DNA from: Solanum dulcamara
Lineage: Eukaryota > Streptophyta > Magnoliopsida > Solanales > Solanaceae
Assembly (NCBI RefSeq): GCF_947179165.1
Contig: NC_077247.1
Span: 17,281,501 to 17,345,500 of the forward strand
Length of the DNA: 64,000 nt
Direction of reading: 5' to 3'
How positions within the stretch are numbered: the first letter of the stretch is position 1; each line of letters begins with the position of its first letter. A program made the position numbers and the translations under genes. This document shows, in pieces, positions 35,044-47,071 of this stretch. The notes below the pieces were generated by a model. It did no database searches, was not told where the DNA came from, and worked only from the letters and a program-made list of their open reading frames with translations.

Positions 35044-38000
35044 TCAAAGGTAGAAATAAGGAATATTACCTTGAATATCGTTATCAGAAGGCACAAATAG
35101 ATGAGGATAGTTAGCCTTCATATCTTCTTCAGCTTCCCATGTAGCCTCTTCAACAAATTGATTTCGCCATAGGACTTTGACAGATGTCACTTCCTTACTT
35201 CTTAATTTACGAACTTGACGATCAAGAATTTGAACTGGAACCTCTTCATAACTCAAACTCTCTTTCACCCCAATGCTCTCAGCTGGGACAACAAGTGAAG
35301 GATCTCCCAAACACTTCTTAAGCATAGAGATGTGAAATATGGGATGAATAACAGCTAATTCTGGAGGCAACTCCAATTCATAGGCTACGTTACCTACCCT
35401 CCTCATAATCTGATAAGGACCAATGTAGCGGGGACTAAGCTTCCCTTTCTTTCCAAATCTCATCACACCCTTCATGGGTGAAACTTTCAAGTATACCCAA
35501 TCGTACACTTCGAACTCCAAATCTCTTCTTCTAACATCAGTGTAGGATTTTTGGCGACTTTGGGCAGTCCTCAACCTCTCTTGTATGGTTTTCACCTTCT
35601 CCATAGCTTGGTGAACCAAGTCTGGTCCAATCAACTCAGCTTCACCAACTTCAAACCAACCAATTGATGATCTACATCTCCTCCCTTACAGAGCTTCATA
35701 AGGAGCCATTTGAATACTCGAATGGAAACTATTATTGTATGCAAACTCAATAAGAGGTAAATGATCATCCCAATTACCTTTGAAGTCAATGACACAGGCT
35801 CTTAACATATCCTCCAAAGTCTGTATCGTACGCTCTGCCTGGCCATCTGTTTGCGGATGAAAAGCAGTACCAAGGTTCACTCTTGAACCCAAGCCCTTCT
35901 GAAATAACTTCCAAAACTGAGCAGTAAATTGAGCTCCCCTATCAGAGATGATAGACAAAGGAACTCCATGCAGTCTAACAATCTCTCTAAGATACAGTTT
36001 GGCATAATCCTCTGCAGTGTTCGTAGTCTTAACCGGTAAGAAATGGGCCGATTTGGTCATCCTATCCACAATCACCCAAATAGATTCATGTTGTTTACGG
36101 GTTCGTGGTAAACCAGTAATGAAGTCCATATTGATCATTTCCCACTTCCATTCCGGTATCTCTATATTCTGAGCCACTCCACAAGGCCTTTGGTGCTCAA
36201 CTTTAACTTGTTGGCAATTTGGGCACTTGGACACAAACTCTGCTATATCTCTCTTCATTCCACTCCACCAGTATACTTCTCTTAAGTCATGATACATCTT
36301 TGTTGAACCTAGATGGATGTAATACTTAGAATTATGGGCTTCTTTCATGATTCTCTCCCTAATACCATCAACCCTTGGAACACATAATCTTTCTTGATAT
36401 CTCAACACTCCATCTCCCCCTTTGGTAAAAGCCATTACCTTCTGCTTGTGAACCTCATCCTTCAGTTGAAGAAGAATGGGGTCCTGATCTTGCTTTTCTT
36501 TCACCTCTGCAACTAGAGATGATTCGGCTCCATTTCGTACTATTGTACCACCCTCACTAGAGTCAATAAGTTGAACTCCCAAACGCGCAAGTCTATGCAC
36601 TTCCTTTGCCAACTCCTTCTTTTCCTCTTCCACATGAGTTGTACTCCCCATAGATAACCTACTAAGAGCATCAACAACTATATTTGCTTTACCTGGGTGG
36701 TAGAGAATGCTCATGTCATAATCCTTGAGCAACTCTAGCCATCTCCTTTGCCTCAAATTCAGCTCCTTTTGGCTGAATACATACTGTAAGCTCTTATGGT
36801 CTGTGAACACATCCACATGTACACCATAAAGATAGTGACGCCAAATCTTAAGAGCAAATACCACAGCTGCCAACTCAAGGTCATGAGTGGGGTAGTTCCT
36901 CTCATGAGTCTTAAGCTGCCTGGAGGCATAGGCAATGACCTTACCTTTCTGCATCAATACACATCCCAACCCAACTCTTGAAGCATCACAATAGATTACA
37001 AAACCATCTATTCCTTCGGGTAGGGATAGTACTGGAGCAGTAGTCAATCTAGCTTTCAACTCTTGAAAACTTTTCTCACAAGCATCAAACCATTGAAACT
37101 TAGCCTTCTTCTGAGTCAGCTTAGTCAATGGTGAGGATATGGATGAAAATCCCTCAACAAACCTCCTGTAGTAACCAGCCAAACCTAAGAAACTCCTTAT
37201 GTTGGTTGGAGAGGTGGGTCGGGGCCAGTTCTTAACTGCCTCAATCTTTTGAGTATCAACTTGGATTCCATCCCCAGATATAATATGACCTAGGAATGCT
37301 ACAGACTCAAGCCAAAACTCACACTTTGAAAACTTAGCATACAACTCCTTCTCCTTAAGAGTTTGAAGTACAATCCTAAGGTGATTAGCATGCTCACTCT
37401 TACTTCTAGAGTAGACCAAAATATCATCGATGAAGACAATTACAAACGTATCTAGGTATGGCTTGAATACTCGGTTCATGAGGTCCATAAAAGCTGCTGG
37501 AGCATTTGTCAATCCAAAGGACATAACAAGAAACTCAAAATGACCATAGCGGGTTCGAAAAGCCGTCTTCGGGATGTCACATTCTCTCACTTTCAACTGG
37601 TGATAGCCTGATCTGAGGTCTATCTTAGAGAAACATGTGGCACCCTGAAGTTGGTCAAATAAATCATCTATTCTGGGGAGAGGGTACTTGTTTTTAATGG
37701 TGACCTTGTTTAGTTGTCGGTAATCAATGCACATTCTAAGGGACCCATCTTTCTTTCGCACGAATAGGACAGGAGCGCCCCAAGGTGAGACACTTGGCCT
37801 AATAAACCCCTTATCTAGGAGGTCTTTCAGTTGTTCTTTCAACTTTTTCAACTCAGCAGGAGCCATCCTATAAGGAGGAATGGAGATAGGTTGTGTATCA
37901 GGAAGGACATCAATACCAAAGTTTATCTCTCTATCAGGAGGGATTTCGGGTAGATCCTCAGGAAAGACTTCAGGAAACCCATTCACAATGGGAACTGACT

Positions 38001-38826
38001 CAAGAGATGGATTCTGATCATTAATATTTTTGACTCGAACTATATGATATATACATCTCTTAGAGATTAATTTTCTGGCCTTAAGGTAGGAAATAAATTT
38101 ACCCCTAAGCACTACAGAATTCCCCTTCCACTCTAAGATAGGCTCGTTTGGAAATTGAAACTTGACAATTCGGGTCCTACAATCAACCGAAGCATAACAA
38201 GAATAAAGCCAGTCCATACCAAGAATCACATCAAAATCAATCATGTCCAACTCAACTAAGTCAGCCATGGTATCCCTATGATAGATTGACACAGTACAAT
38301 TTCTATAGACCCTCTCAGCTAAGATAGAATCACCAACAGGAGTAGACACACTGAAAGGCTCAAGAAGACACTCAGGAAGGATCTCAAATTTACTAGCCAA
38401 GTAAGGAGTCACAAAAGATAATGTAGCACCCGGATCAAGTAATGCATACACATCAAAAGAAAGGACTCGGAGCATACCAGTAACAACATCGGGTGCATTC
38501 TCTTGGTCTTGGCGACTACCCATAGCATACAGACGGTTGGTTCCCCCACCTGCACTTGAAGCTGCACCTCTATGATTACCTCTATTCTGTGGAGCTGCAG
38601 AAGAAAACTGAGCTCTACTACTTCCATATCCCTGCCTTTTTGAAGGACACTCATTCTGGAAGTGACCTATCTTTCCACATCCGTAGCAAGCATTGGTGCC
38701 CACACGACACTCTCCCAAATGGAGCCTCCCACATCTAGCACATGGTGGTTTTCCTCTAGAACCTTGAGACATACTTAATTGGGACTGAGAACCTTGAGAT
38801 CGAAAGTTTTGGTGACTTAGCGATCT
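35044..38826 (-). pseudogene. pol: Element B Pol (zinc knuckles to chromodomain), one stop
   Basis: The frame continues that of Gag after an amber codon at 38827-38829. The first Met downstream is at 38772. Domains in order are two zinc knuckles ([12 protein letters not shown] and [14 protein letters not shown]), protease ([19 protein letters not shown]), RT with [11 protein letters not shown] near 37425, and RNase H ([31 protein letters not shown]). Integrase follows with HHCC finger (CPNCQQV), [20 protein letters not shown] and [15 protein letters not shown]. The chromodomain-like tail (LSYEEVPVQILDRQVRKL) ends at 35044. A TAA at 35686-35688 replaces the Tyr of the usual EALYGRRC motif, just after the integrase core. 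All catalytic residues I can identify are present, so only these two stops block the polyprotein. Confidence 0.92.
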
Positions 38827-39792
38827 CTAATCATACCTGGTATTAGGTGTAAAAGCATTTGTTGGGGAAGGTGCATAATTGGAAGACCTTTTCTGAAAGA
38901 AAGACTTGTTACCCTTCCCTTGCTTCTGCTCATTCTCATGCCCAGCAGACTTAGCCTTCTTGTTTAGGTGTTCTTCTCGGTCCTTTTTTTTGTCATCCTC
39001 AACCTGCTGAGCATACACCATCAATCTAGAAAAATCCATGTCAGAAATCATTAGCATTGCCTTACATTCTTTCTTTACATGTTTGCCTAGGCCAGAGACA
39101 AACTTACTCATCTTAGACCTCATATGAGGAATCATTTCTGGGGCATATTTGGACAATTGAATAAACTTCAAACTATACTCTTTCACAGTCATACTCTCTT
39201 GCTTGAGGTTCACAAACTCCTCAAGTTTTGCTTCACATAGCTCTTGGGGAAAGAAGTTATCAAGAAATGCTCTTTCAAACTCATCCCAAAGAGCAGGCTC
39301 TGCATCCTCACCTCTACTTTCTTTCCACTGGTTATACCAGACATTTGCCACATCCTTGAATTGATAAGACACCAACTCAACCCCCTCGATCTCTGTAGCA
39401 TGCATCGCTTTTAGTATCTTCCACATCTCATCAATGAAATTTTGGGGGTCTTCATCAATGTTGGAACCCGTGAAGACCGGCGGATTCATTCTCAGAAAAT
39501 CTCTAATCCTCGTGGCAGTAGACGGCTCTTGATAACTAGAGCTAGGAGTTGGTGAACTTTGGCTACTATTTCGAAAAGCCACCAACTGGGTGAGCATAGC
39601 AATCGCTCCTCGAAAATCTTCCTCAGAAGTAGGAGTGGTCTGAACAGTAGGTACTTGGGGTACCTCAGTAGACCTTGCAGGTCGGCCCCTAGTTCTCTGT
39701 GGAGGCATCACTGACTGTGGAACCTCAGTGCTGGCAGCGTTCCTCTGACTAACTGAACGTTTAGGAGGCATGTCTGAAACGCGTAAACGCAC
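38827..39792 (-). CDS. gag: Element B Gag (321 codons, ends at an amber codon)
   Basis: Gag assembles the particle around the element RNA. The ATG at 39792 opens MRLRVSDMPPKRSVSQ; a second Met eight codons in (MPPKRS) is the more usual start for this family. After a Pro/Ser/Thr-rich N-terminus the gag core spans residues ~110-270 (RIRDFLRMNPPVFTG, YNQWKESRGEDAE, FLDNFFPQELCEAKLEEF, MIPHMRSKMSKFVSGL). It ends in a basic region and then TAG at 38827-38829, followed in the same frame by the knuckles and Pol. In relatives such as element C no stop occurs here. The TAG is therefore probably a decayed CAG, though a suppressible stop between Gag and Pol cannot be excluded. Confidence 0.88.
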   Translation of the reverse strand: MRLRVSDMPPKRSVSQRNAASTEVPQSVMPPQRTRGRPARSTEVPQVPTVQTTPTSEEDFRGAIAMLTQLVAFRNSSQSSPTPSSSYQEPSTATRIRDFLRMNPPVFTGSNIDEDPQNFIDEMWKILKAMHATEIEGVELVSYQFKDVANVWYNQWKESRGEDAEPALWDEFERAFLDNFFPQELCEAKLEEFVNLKQESMTVKEYSLKFIQLSKYAPEMIPHMRSKMSKFVSGLGKHVKKECKAMLMISDMDFSRLMVYAQQVEDDKKKDREEHLNKKAKSAGHENEQKQGKGNKSFFQKRSSNYAPSPTNAFTPNTRYD

Positions 39793-39972
39793 GAGTTAGA
39801 AAGAAAGCTTTTATAGAGTTAAACTCTATCGCACGAACTCAGATTATGAAAGAAGTGAAATAATTCCTAATGTCCTATAGCTTCCTGATTATAAGTGTGG
39901 TGCACGACACACCTATAAACAAGACTCTACTAGACACGGCTTCATAGACACCCTAGGACTCTTGAACTCTGT

Positions 39973-39984
39973 GCTCTGATACCA
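39973..39984 (-). other. Primer-binding site of element B
   Basis: The plus strand reads GCTCTGATACCA, so the element strand has TGGTATCAGAGC, complementary to initiator Met tRNA. It lies four bases inside the 5' LTR. Confidence 0.92.
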
Positions 39985-39988
39985 AGTT

Positions 39989-42140
39989 TATCACGCCCCG
40001 AAAGGGTACCCTAGGCGTGGCCGGCACTCAGAAACCATCTCTGGCTTCCGAGAGAACCACTTGGTCTCATTACTCATTTGTTCATCAGCGGAAGACTTAA
40101 TAATACTAATGTGGGCTTGTCATAATCAAAGGAAAAATAGATAATTCTTAGAAGAAGTAGTTTCTAAGGAGAACTACTCCGATTACATCATCAAACTCTG
40201 TCTATGAAGCCTCTAATACTCTTAGATGGTGCCAATGACATGTCCATGGCTACCTCAAAAGAAATATCACACTCAACAATAATAAAAGGATAAGGAGTTC
40301 CTTCGAATACAAGAAGGACTCACCAAATAGCTGAAAAGAAATGATCTTCAACGATGCGCCTGTTGAGGATCTCTAACACTTGTATCTGCATCATAAAATG
40401 ATGCAGGTCGAATGACGTCAGTACGTGGAATGTATGAGTATATAAAATGGCAGGAAGGTAAGGACAGATATCAATAAACTCCTCTCGAGAAAACTCAGCT
40501 CAAAACTCAACATTATCTCAACATCAATATGTAATGCAAGTTTAAAATATAAAAATAATAGTAATAAACAATGCTTACTCAGTTGGGAGTTTCTCTAACC
40601 GACAACCATCACTTATGAGCTAGCGATGATACAACGAAGCGATGTCGTTGCCACATCCATCCAATACCTTGCCAGGGTAAAGGACATCACCATCTTGGAT
40701 CCACTCATCAAAGTCCTCTTTTTGGGACTTAAGAGACATAACCTCCATCCTACGCTGGCTACGTAGTTCTGGGGTTTGAGTCAATTAAACTCTTACCCAA
40801 CTCGGTGCTCAATACTACTCCCAAGATATATGCTCATATTAAACTCATTATCTAGTCTCATTGGACTTTAATTTAAATCATCAAACTCATCTCATTTCAT
40901 GTTCATCAATCATTATACTTCAAAAAAAAACATCATTTTCATCTCATCAAAACATCTTGCTCAAAATATCATTTGCTCAAATTCATTCAAATTCAACTCT
41001 TTTGTTCTTTCAAAACTCAATAAAATACATATATAGTATTAATTCATATAACTCTCTTTTTATCAATAAAAATAATAAAAAGCCAACATCTTTACTCAAA
41101 ACATGTGTAAAAATATTCATGAACATCAAATCAATTAGGATTAATGGGAAAGTAGCCATGAACAATAATTCCAATAATATGAGAGATAACAATAATAATA
41201 ATATTAATGCATAAATATATCTAACTTAATAGAAGAAGAATTAATTTATTTAGAATTCAAGATTTGGATAAAACTCAACTATAACTCAATTATAATGAAT
41301 TTAAATATTGGGCGCATGGACGAACTCAATCCAATGCTATGAAAGCCTTACATACCTTAAATCCGAAGGTTTACTCCGAATTGGAACACTCTTGGACCCC
41401 TAGCCTTTTCTTCTCGCCGGAGCGTTTTGTGTACTACCCGGAGTATAAGAATCACCAGAGTAGTATTTTTATACTACTAAAACTAAAACTATATTTGAGA
41501 AGAAGTATATAGAGAGAAGAAATGCTTAAGAAAGCTTGATGAATAAAATGAGGAAATAAGGTGGGTATTTATAGGTGGGAAAGAGGGACCTAACAATAAA
41601 TAAAATAATTATAAAGAAAAATCTAAAAATTTAATGGAATATATTGATGTCATGGATGATGTTAAATGGAGGACAATTTATGTCATGCATGATGTCAAAT
41701 GCATCTAGATGTTTCCATGGTAGGTAAGATGAGTTCTTTTTAACAGAATACTCGTTTTCGAAGCTGTGTTTGAATAAGATAAATTCCTTATTAGGATTTG
41801 GTGTCTTCATAAGAATTGTAGATATGGAAGTCTAGTTTCATATCGTTCAAGAATCAACCAATTTGGAGCAACTTACAGTGAGATATGAATTTTCTTCTAT
41901 CAACACTCAATTCCGTCACAGCACTATATCTTGCAAAGATTAATTTATTTGACCTACTTATACTCCGCATTTGAAGTTATGTTCTTCATGAAAGTTGTAG
42001 ATAAGGATGTTGTGATTACCCAAAAATTTGAATCACTTAATTTGGACCAACCTATGAAGAGTTATGCCCAAAATACAGAGGCTGTATTATTTTCATCGAG
42101 AATTGAAATACCGACATACAATATTTTAGGGGTTGTTACA
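39989..42140 (-). repeat. Element B 5' LTR
   Basis: Same length as the 3' LTR (2152 bp). Its inner tip reads TATCACG in place of TGTCACG, one of about 18 differences, mostly transitions. It carries the presumed promoter (see 41566). The outer end GTTACA is followed by the second TTAGT duplication. Confidence 0.95.
41566..41573 (-). promoter_or_regulatory. TATA box in the element B 5' LTR
   Basis: TATAAATA on the minus strand lies inside a block (AGGTCCCTCTTTCCCACC before it, CCCACCTTATTTCCTC after it) that is the same in the LTR of element C at 57443-57486. Such conservation between otherwise diverged LTRs supports a core-promoter role. Confidence 0.7.
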
Positions 42141-42271
42141 TTAGTACATTCCAACGTACTAATATATACTTTTGCCTACATTATCTCATAATATAGGGGT
42201 TGAGGTTGAAGATCATATTCGTCCACGTGGCTAGTTAAGTTTTTCTATCCGGCGGTGTTTGTGGTGAGTCC
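42141..42271 (+). mobile_element. Older LTR, right part after element B
   Basis: It starts with the second TTAGT and continues ACATTCCAACGTACTAATATATACTTTTGCCTACATTATC, which parallels element C at 58791-58830. It then reads GTCCACGTGGCTAGTT and GGTGAGTCC, and stops about 300 bases short of a complete LTR end. Beyond it lies minus-strand viral sequence, so the junction is a deletion or rearrangement. Confidence 0.65.
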
Positions 42272-43101
42272 TTATTTAATCAAATTCTTTTTTAATAAAT
42301 TATCAATCTCGGTTTTACATTATTCTAAATAATCAGTATTCATTTGACAAGAGCTAGCCTTGATTGAAATATTTAATTCATCAAAGAAATCTTCATAAGG
42401 CAAAGTAACAACATATTTTTTCCTATTCCAAAATGCACTAGGATGATCATCACAAATATTGAGAATAAAATAATTTTTTAATAAGTCTATTTTTTCCTAT
42501 AATTTAGGATTTTTTAAAATAACATCTATTTCCATTAGTAAAATTTCTTATTTAATAAAATCTATCTGTTGATTTTTCAAGACTAATTTATCAACAATCT
42601 GATTTATTATTTTAGTAAATGGTCAAGTAATAAAATCTAATTAAAAATCCTTATTCTTATACGTACCAATTAATTTACTACTATCCCACCATTTTAAAGA
42701 AAAAATAACATTCATAAAAGGCACACCTAAAATAATAGGGCAAAAAGTATCTTCAACAATCATAAAACTTTGAGGTAAACAAATACCATTGTTACATAAA
42801 AATGCTTCAGGTAATTTATATCTCAATTTCATTTTACTACCATTAGAGATCTCAAACAATGAGTAGTCTTATGAAAATATCGTGAAGGAATAATCCCTTT
42901 TTGTACACAATTAGCATCAGCACCACTATCAAATAAAGCAACAAATTCTTTTCTAAAATTATAATCTATCTTAAGAGTAATATTAGTATAAATTTTTTGT
43001 AAAGTGATAATACTGAGTTTTTGTAAAAATTCACTGTTATCATCAAATCGAATATTTGTCAAAAAGTTTTCATCTTGATTTTCCAAATTGGTTTCTATCA
43101 A
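42272..43101 (-). pseudogene. EPRV protease and RT start (lineage 2, minus strand)
   Basis: On the minus strand the protease is at 43101-42641, with a canonical active site FDSGADANCVQKGIIP and FCPIILGVPFMNVIF. One frameshift near 42840 splits it. The start of RT follows (HPSAFWNR, then TEIDNLLKKNLIK), and the copy ends at 42272 against the truncated LTR. It is homologous to lineage 1 at 29855-30600 but differs at many residues, so it represents another virus. No RT active site or RNase H remains here. Confidence 0.78.
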
Positions 43102-44345
43102 AATATCTTTATTTTTTAAATCAGGTTTATTAGCCTGTAAAAGTAAATCAAAAGTTCTTGCATCTTCTAAACTGGAAATTCTTTTGTCATAACTCTTGTT
43201 TTGATTTTTTAACTGAATAATTTCTTCTTTTAAAATACTAATTTCTTGTTGTAAATTAGAAGTAATAATAATTCTTTTTAATAAAATTTCTTTGATTTAA
43301 AATTTGTTTTAAATCAGACATCGAATAATATGCAGGTTGGCTAATAATATTAGCAGATTTTTCTTCTGCCTTATTACTACTAGAACCTTCTTCAAAAACA
43401 GTATCAAAAATCTTATTTCTCAAATCCTTGTCTTTAACAGTTTTTAAAATATCAAATATTTTATCATCATCAATAACAGAAATAGTCAAATCTTGAAAAT
43501 TAGATAACAAATTATAAAGATTACCATCCTTTTCATAAGGCAAACCCTTTTTACAGGGTACACATTCATTATCAAAAAAAGATCTATCAGAATCAGAATA
43601 TAAATCTTCATTATGTAAAATACGTACATGATTATCAACAGAACTAGAAAAATCAGAACTAGTTTTATCAGTATCAGAAGATGAATATTCATGCTCAGAA
43701 TTTAAAAGTATTTTGCACAAAAAATCTTTTAACTTATCATCTAAATTCAATTGTTTAATCTTTTTCTGAGTCTTGCATTCATTAGTATAATGGCCAAATC
43801 GTCCACACTTGTGGTGTTTAATACCTTTTTTATAATCTCTTTTACTATTTTTATCAAAAAACTTGGGTTTACCCTTTTTCCTATATTTTTTTGGAAAATC
43901 TTTATGCTCAGATTTATCTCTAGATTTAAACTTGCGAAGTTTTTTTTAAAACTTTTCAGTAGAAGGAGAAAGCTTTTTTTGGATTTAACAGGCATGTCAA
44001 TAGAAAATTAATCACAAAATTCACCCAATTATTGTGTTTTATTTAATCTATTTTTCTTAATATAATAATTCATTCTAATATCATTGCAAGCCGTTAAACA
44101 TTCCTAAGTACAAACACTGATAAATTTACCATAAGTAAGCAATTCATAAGGAATCTTAGCATTATTACCACGAAGACTTTTCCTAACACGTTCAGCAAAA
44201 ATAGAAGGCAATCCATCAATAAATTTAGACTTCCAATGTTCATGGCTACAATAATGAAATTCATTAACCCTACTTAGAAAAACATCTTTTTACCATCTAA
44301 ATTTAGACAATTGTCTACAGCGCAAATTTTGTAAGGTATTCACGT
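43102..44345 (-). pseudogene. EPRV coat-protein end, zinc knuckle and acidic linker (lineage 2)
   Basis: On the minus strand the sequence starts mid capsid domain (LSRVNEFHYCSHEHWKSKF, GLPSIFAERVRKSL) near 44340. It passes through a Lys-rich region (43995-43750), a knuckle with one altered ligand (HHKCGRFGHYTNEC, first Cys read as His) and a Ser/Asp-rich linker (43750-43256; SEHEYSSSDTDKTSSDF). It reaches LRNKIFDTVFEEGSSS near 43400. That last motif recurs at 51727-51756, linking this copy with the array at 47-57 kb. Several stops and one frameshift are present. Confidence 0.75.
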
Positions 44346-44353
44346 ATTCCTAT

Positions 44354-46880
44354 ATGTCTATATATTTTGCTCCACGTCTGGGTATTCCTTATGAGTCATT
44401 GGAGGTTCCGTTACATGTTTTGACCCCAGTAGGGGATTCTTTAGTAGTGGATCAGGTTTGTAGATCCTGTACTGTGACTATTCAGGGGCATAAGACTCGG
44501 GCAGATCTTATTTTACTTGATATGCTAGACTTTGATGTTATTCTGGGCATGGATTGGCTATCCCCTCATCATGCGGTTTTGAACTGTTATGCCAAGACCG
44601 TTACATTAGCCATGCCTGGTATTCCCCCGGTTTTATGGTAGGGTGTTTATAGTTGCTCACCGACTCGGATCATATCCTTTATGTGGGCCCGACGGCTAGT
44701 TGCGCCTGGGTGCTTGGCGTACTTAGCATATGTCTGTGATGTGTCCAGCGGGGCCCCTACTATTGATTCAGTCCCTGTGGTTAGGAAGTATACTGATGTC
44801 TTCCCCACTGACCTATCTGGTCTACCCCCAGATAGAGATATTGACTTTGCCATAGATTTGGAGCCAGGAACTAAGCTTATTTCTATACCACCTTATCGTA
44901 TGGCCCCTGCAGAGCTCAAGGAGCTCAGCATGCAGCTTGAGGATCTTCTAGGTAAGGGATTTATTCGCCCAAGTTTGTCGCCATGGGGTGCGCCCGTCTT
45001 ATTTGTTAAGAAGAAGAATGGGACTATGCGGATGTGTGTTGATTACAAGCAGTTGAACAAGGTGACGGTGAAAAATCGTTACCCCATGCCTCGTATCAAT
45101 GATCTATTCGATCAGCTTCAGGTTGAGATCGTGTTTTCTAAGATTGACTTGAGGTCTGGCTACCACCAGTTGCGGATTAGGGAAGTCGACATTTCTAAGA
45201 CTGCTTTCCGAACTCGCTATGGCCACTATGAGTTTCTTGTGATGTCTTTTGAGCTTACTAATGCCCCCGCAACTTTTATGGACCTTATAAATCGAGTATT
45301 CAGGCCTTATCTTGACTTTTTCGTGATTGTATTCATCGATGATATACTGGTATACTTGCGGAGTAGGGAGGAACACGTGCAACACTTGAGGGTTGTGCTT
45401 CAGACTTTGAGAGATTAGCAGCTTTATGCTAAATTCTCAAAATGTGAGTTTTGGTTGGAGTCTATGGCATTTCTGGGACACGTGGTGTCCAGAGAAGGTA
45501 TCAGAGTAGATCAGGCGAAGATTGAGGCTATGCGTGGTTGGGCTAGGCCCACATCTGTTATGGAGATTCGTAGTTTCATTGGATTGGCTGGGTATTATAG
45601 ATGATTCATTGAGGGTTTCTCTACCATTACAGCCCCATTGACCCATTTGACCCGCCAGGATTTTCCCCTTGTGTGGTCCGAGGAGTGTGAGTCGAGCTTT
45701 CGGAAGCTTAAGAAGTTGCTTACCACCGCTCCTATTCTGACTTTACCAGTTGAGGGAGAGATCATTTCAGCATATTGTGATGCTTCTAGTGTAGGTCTTA
45801 GGTGTGTAGTGATGCAGCATGGCCGAGTTATTGCTTATGCTTCCAGACAGTTGAGAGTGCACGAGCTCAACTACCCCACACATGACCTGGAGTTGGCGGC
45901 AATAGTTTTCGCGCTTAAGATGTGGAGGCACTACTTATACGGAGTCCATTGCGAGATATATACAGATCACCGCAGCTTACAGTACATTATGAGTCAGAAG
46001 GATCTTAATTCTAGACAGCGGCGTTGGATTGAGCTACTAGACGATTATGACATCTTTATCCTCTACCACCCAAGCAAGGAGAATATAGTAGCGGATGCCT
46101 TGAGCCAGAAGACGGGGAATATGGGTAGTTTAGCTTACTTGTCTGCTGCAGAGCGACCCCTAGCCTTGGACATCCAGTATTTGGCTAATCGGATAGTCAG
46201 GTTGGAAATCTCATATTTTGAACCGATTTTGGCTTTTGTGGGAGCTCGATCATCTCTACTAGACCAGATTTGTGGCTGATAATTTGAGGATGGAGCATTG
46301 GTAGAGCTTCGAGAGTTAGTATTGTGAGGCGAGGGTGGCCAGGCTTCTATAGATTCAGATGGCATACTTCGGTTCTATGGTCGCTTTTGTGTTCCCATAG
46401 TTGGTGACTTCATTTAGTTGATCCTTCACGAGGCCCATGATTCCAGATATTCTATCCATCCGGGCACCGCGAAGATATATCGAGATTTGAGACAGCATTA
46501 CTGGTGGTGTGGTATGAAGAGAGATATAGCTGAGTATGTATCCCATTGTTTAAGTTGCCAGCAGGTTAAGGCTGAGCATCAGCGGCCTGGTGGAGTCTTT
46601 CAGAGATTACCCATTCCTGAGTGGAAATGGGAATGGATTACCATGGACTTCGTGATGGGATTGCCTCGAACCTTTAGAAGTAATGATGGTATTTGGGTCA
46701 TCATTGATCAATTGACCAAGTCAACGCATTTCTTGCCAGTACGATCCACTTTTACTGCAGATCGTCTAGCTCGAATCTATATTCAGGCGGTGGTCTGTCT
46801 ACACGGGGTATCAATATCCATTATATCAGATAGGGGATCTCAATTTACTTCCAGTTTCTAGAGGGCCTTTCAGAGGGAGT
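44354..46880 (+). pseudogene. pol: Element E: Ty3/gypsy protease-RT-RNase H-integrase, single frame
   Basis: All pieces lie in one plus-strand frame. They are the protease end (44354-44641, [15 protein letters not shown]), RT (44681-45418, [39 protein letters not shown]), RNase H (45638-46279, [30 protein letters not shown]), and the HHCC finger and first part of the integrase core (46418-46861, YSIHPGTAKIY, CLSCQQVKAEH, DFVMGLPRTF, ISDRGSQFTSSF). About seven stops but no frameshift separate them, so this copy is less decayed than its relative, element 1. Gag and the active-site half of the protease are missing on the left, where viral sequence abuts. The integrase is cut after its second Asp near 46880. 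Confidence 0.85.
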
Positions 46881-47071
46881 TGGTAATGTATTAGTGGCTT
46901 GTACACATGACAACTAATCTTTGGGAATTTGAGTTTGTTTTATGTGTTTTTGACTAAGTTAAACCTTATTTTATCTCAATTACTTCCGTATTTACTTTTC
47001 GTTGGATATTTGGCTGACTTGTCTTGGTGGGTTGAGATGAATCCCATCACACCCGGATTTGGGTCGTGACA
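46881..47071 (+). mobile_element. LTR end fragment joined to element E
   Basis: Noncoding sequence ends in CACCCGGATTTGGGTCGTGACA, an LTR tip of the same kind as element C (GGCTTGGGTCGTGACA). It directly follows the broken integrase, so about 1 kb of integrase, tail and most of the LTR were deleted. Viral sequence starts at 47072. Confidence 0.55.

Larger units (their letters stand above)
32751..42140 (-). mobile_element. Element B: complete Ty3/gypsy chromovirus (9390 bp)
   Basis: This is a full-length LTR retrotransposon on the minus strand. The LTRs are 32751-34902 (3') and 39989-42140 (5'), both 2152 bp, flanked by TTAGT duplications. A primer-binding site lies next to the 5' LTR and a polypurine tract next to the 3' LTR. 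Gag-Pol occupies 39792 down to 35044 in a single frame with two internal stops. The LTR pair differs at only about 18 positions by eye, so the insertion is recent. It is nested in an older LTR, which itself sits in viral sequence. The tail of integrase and long LTRs suggest the Del/Tekay chromovirus clade. Confidence 0.93.
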
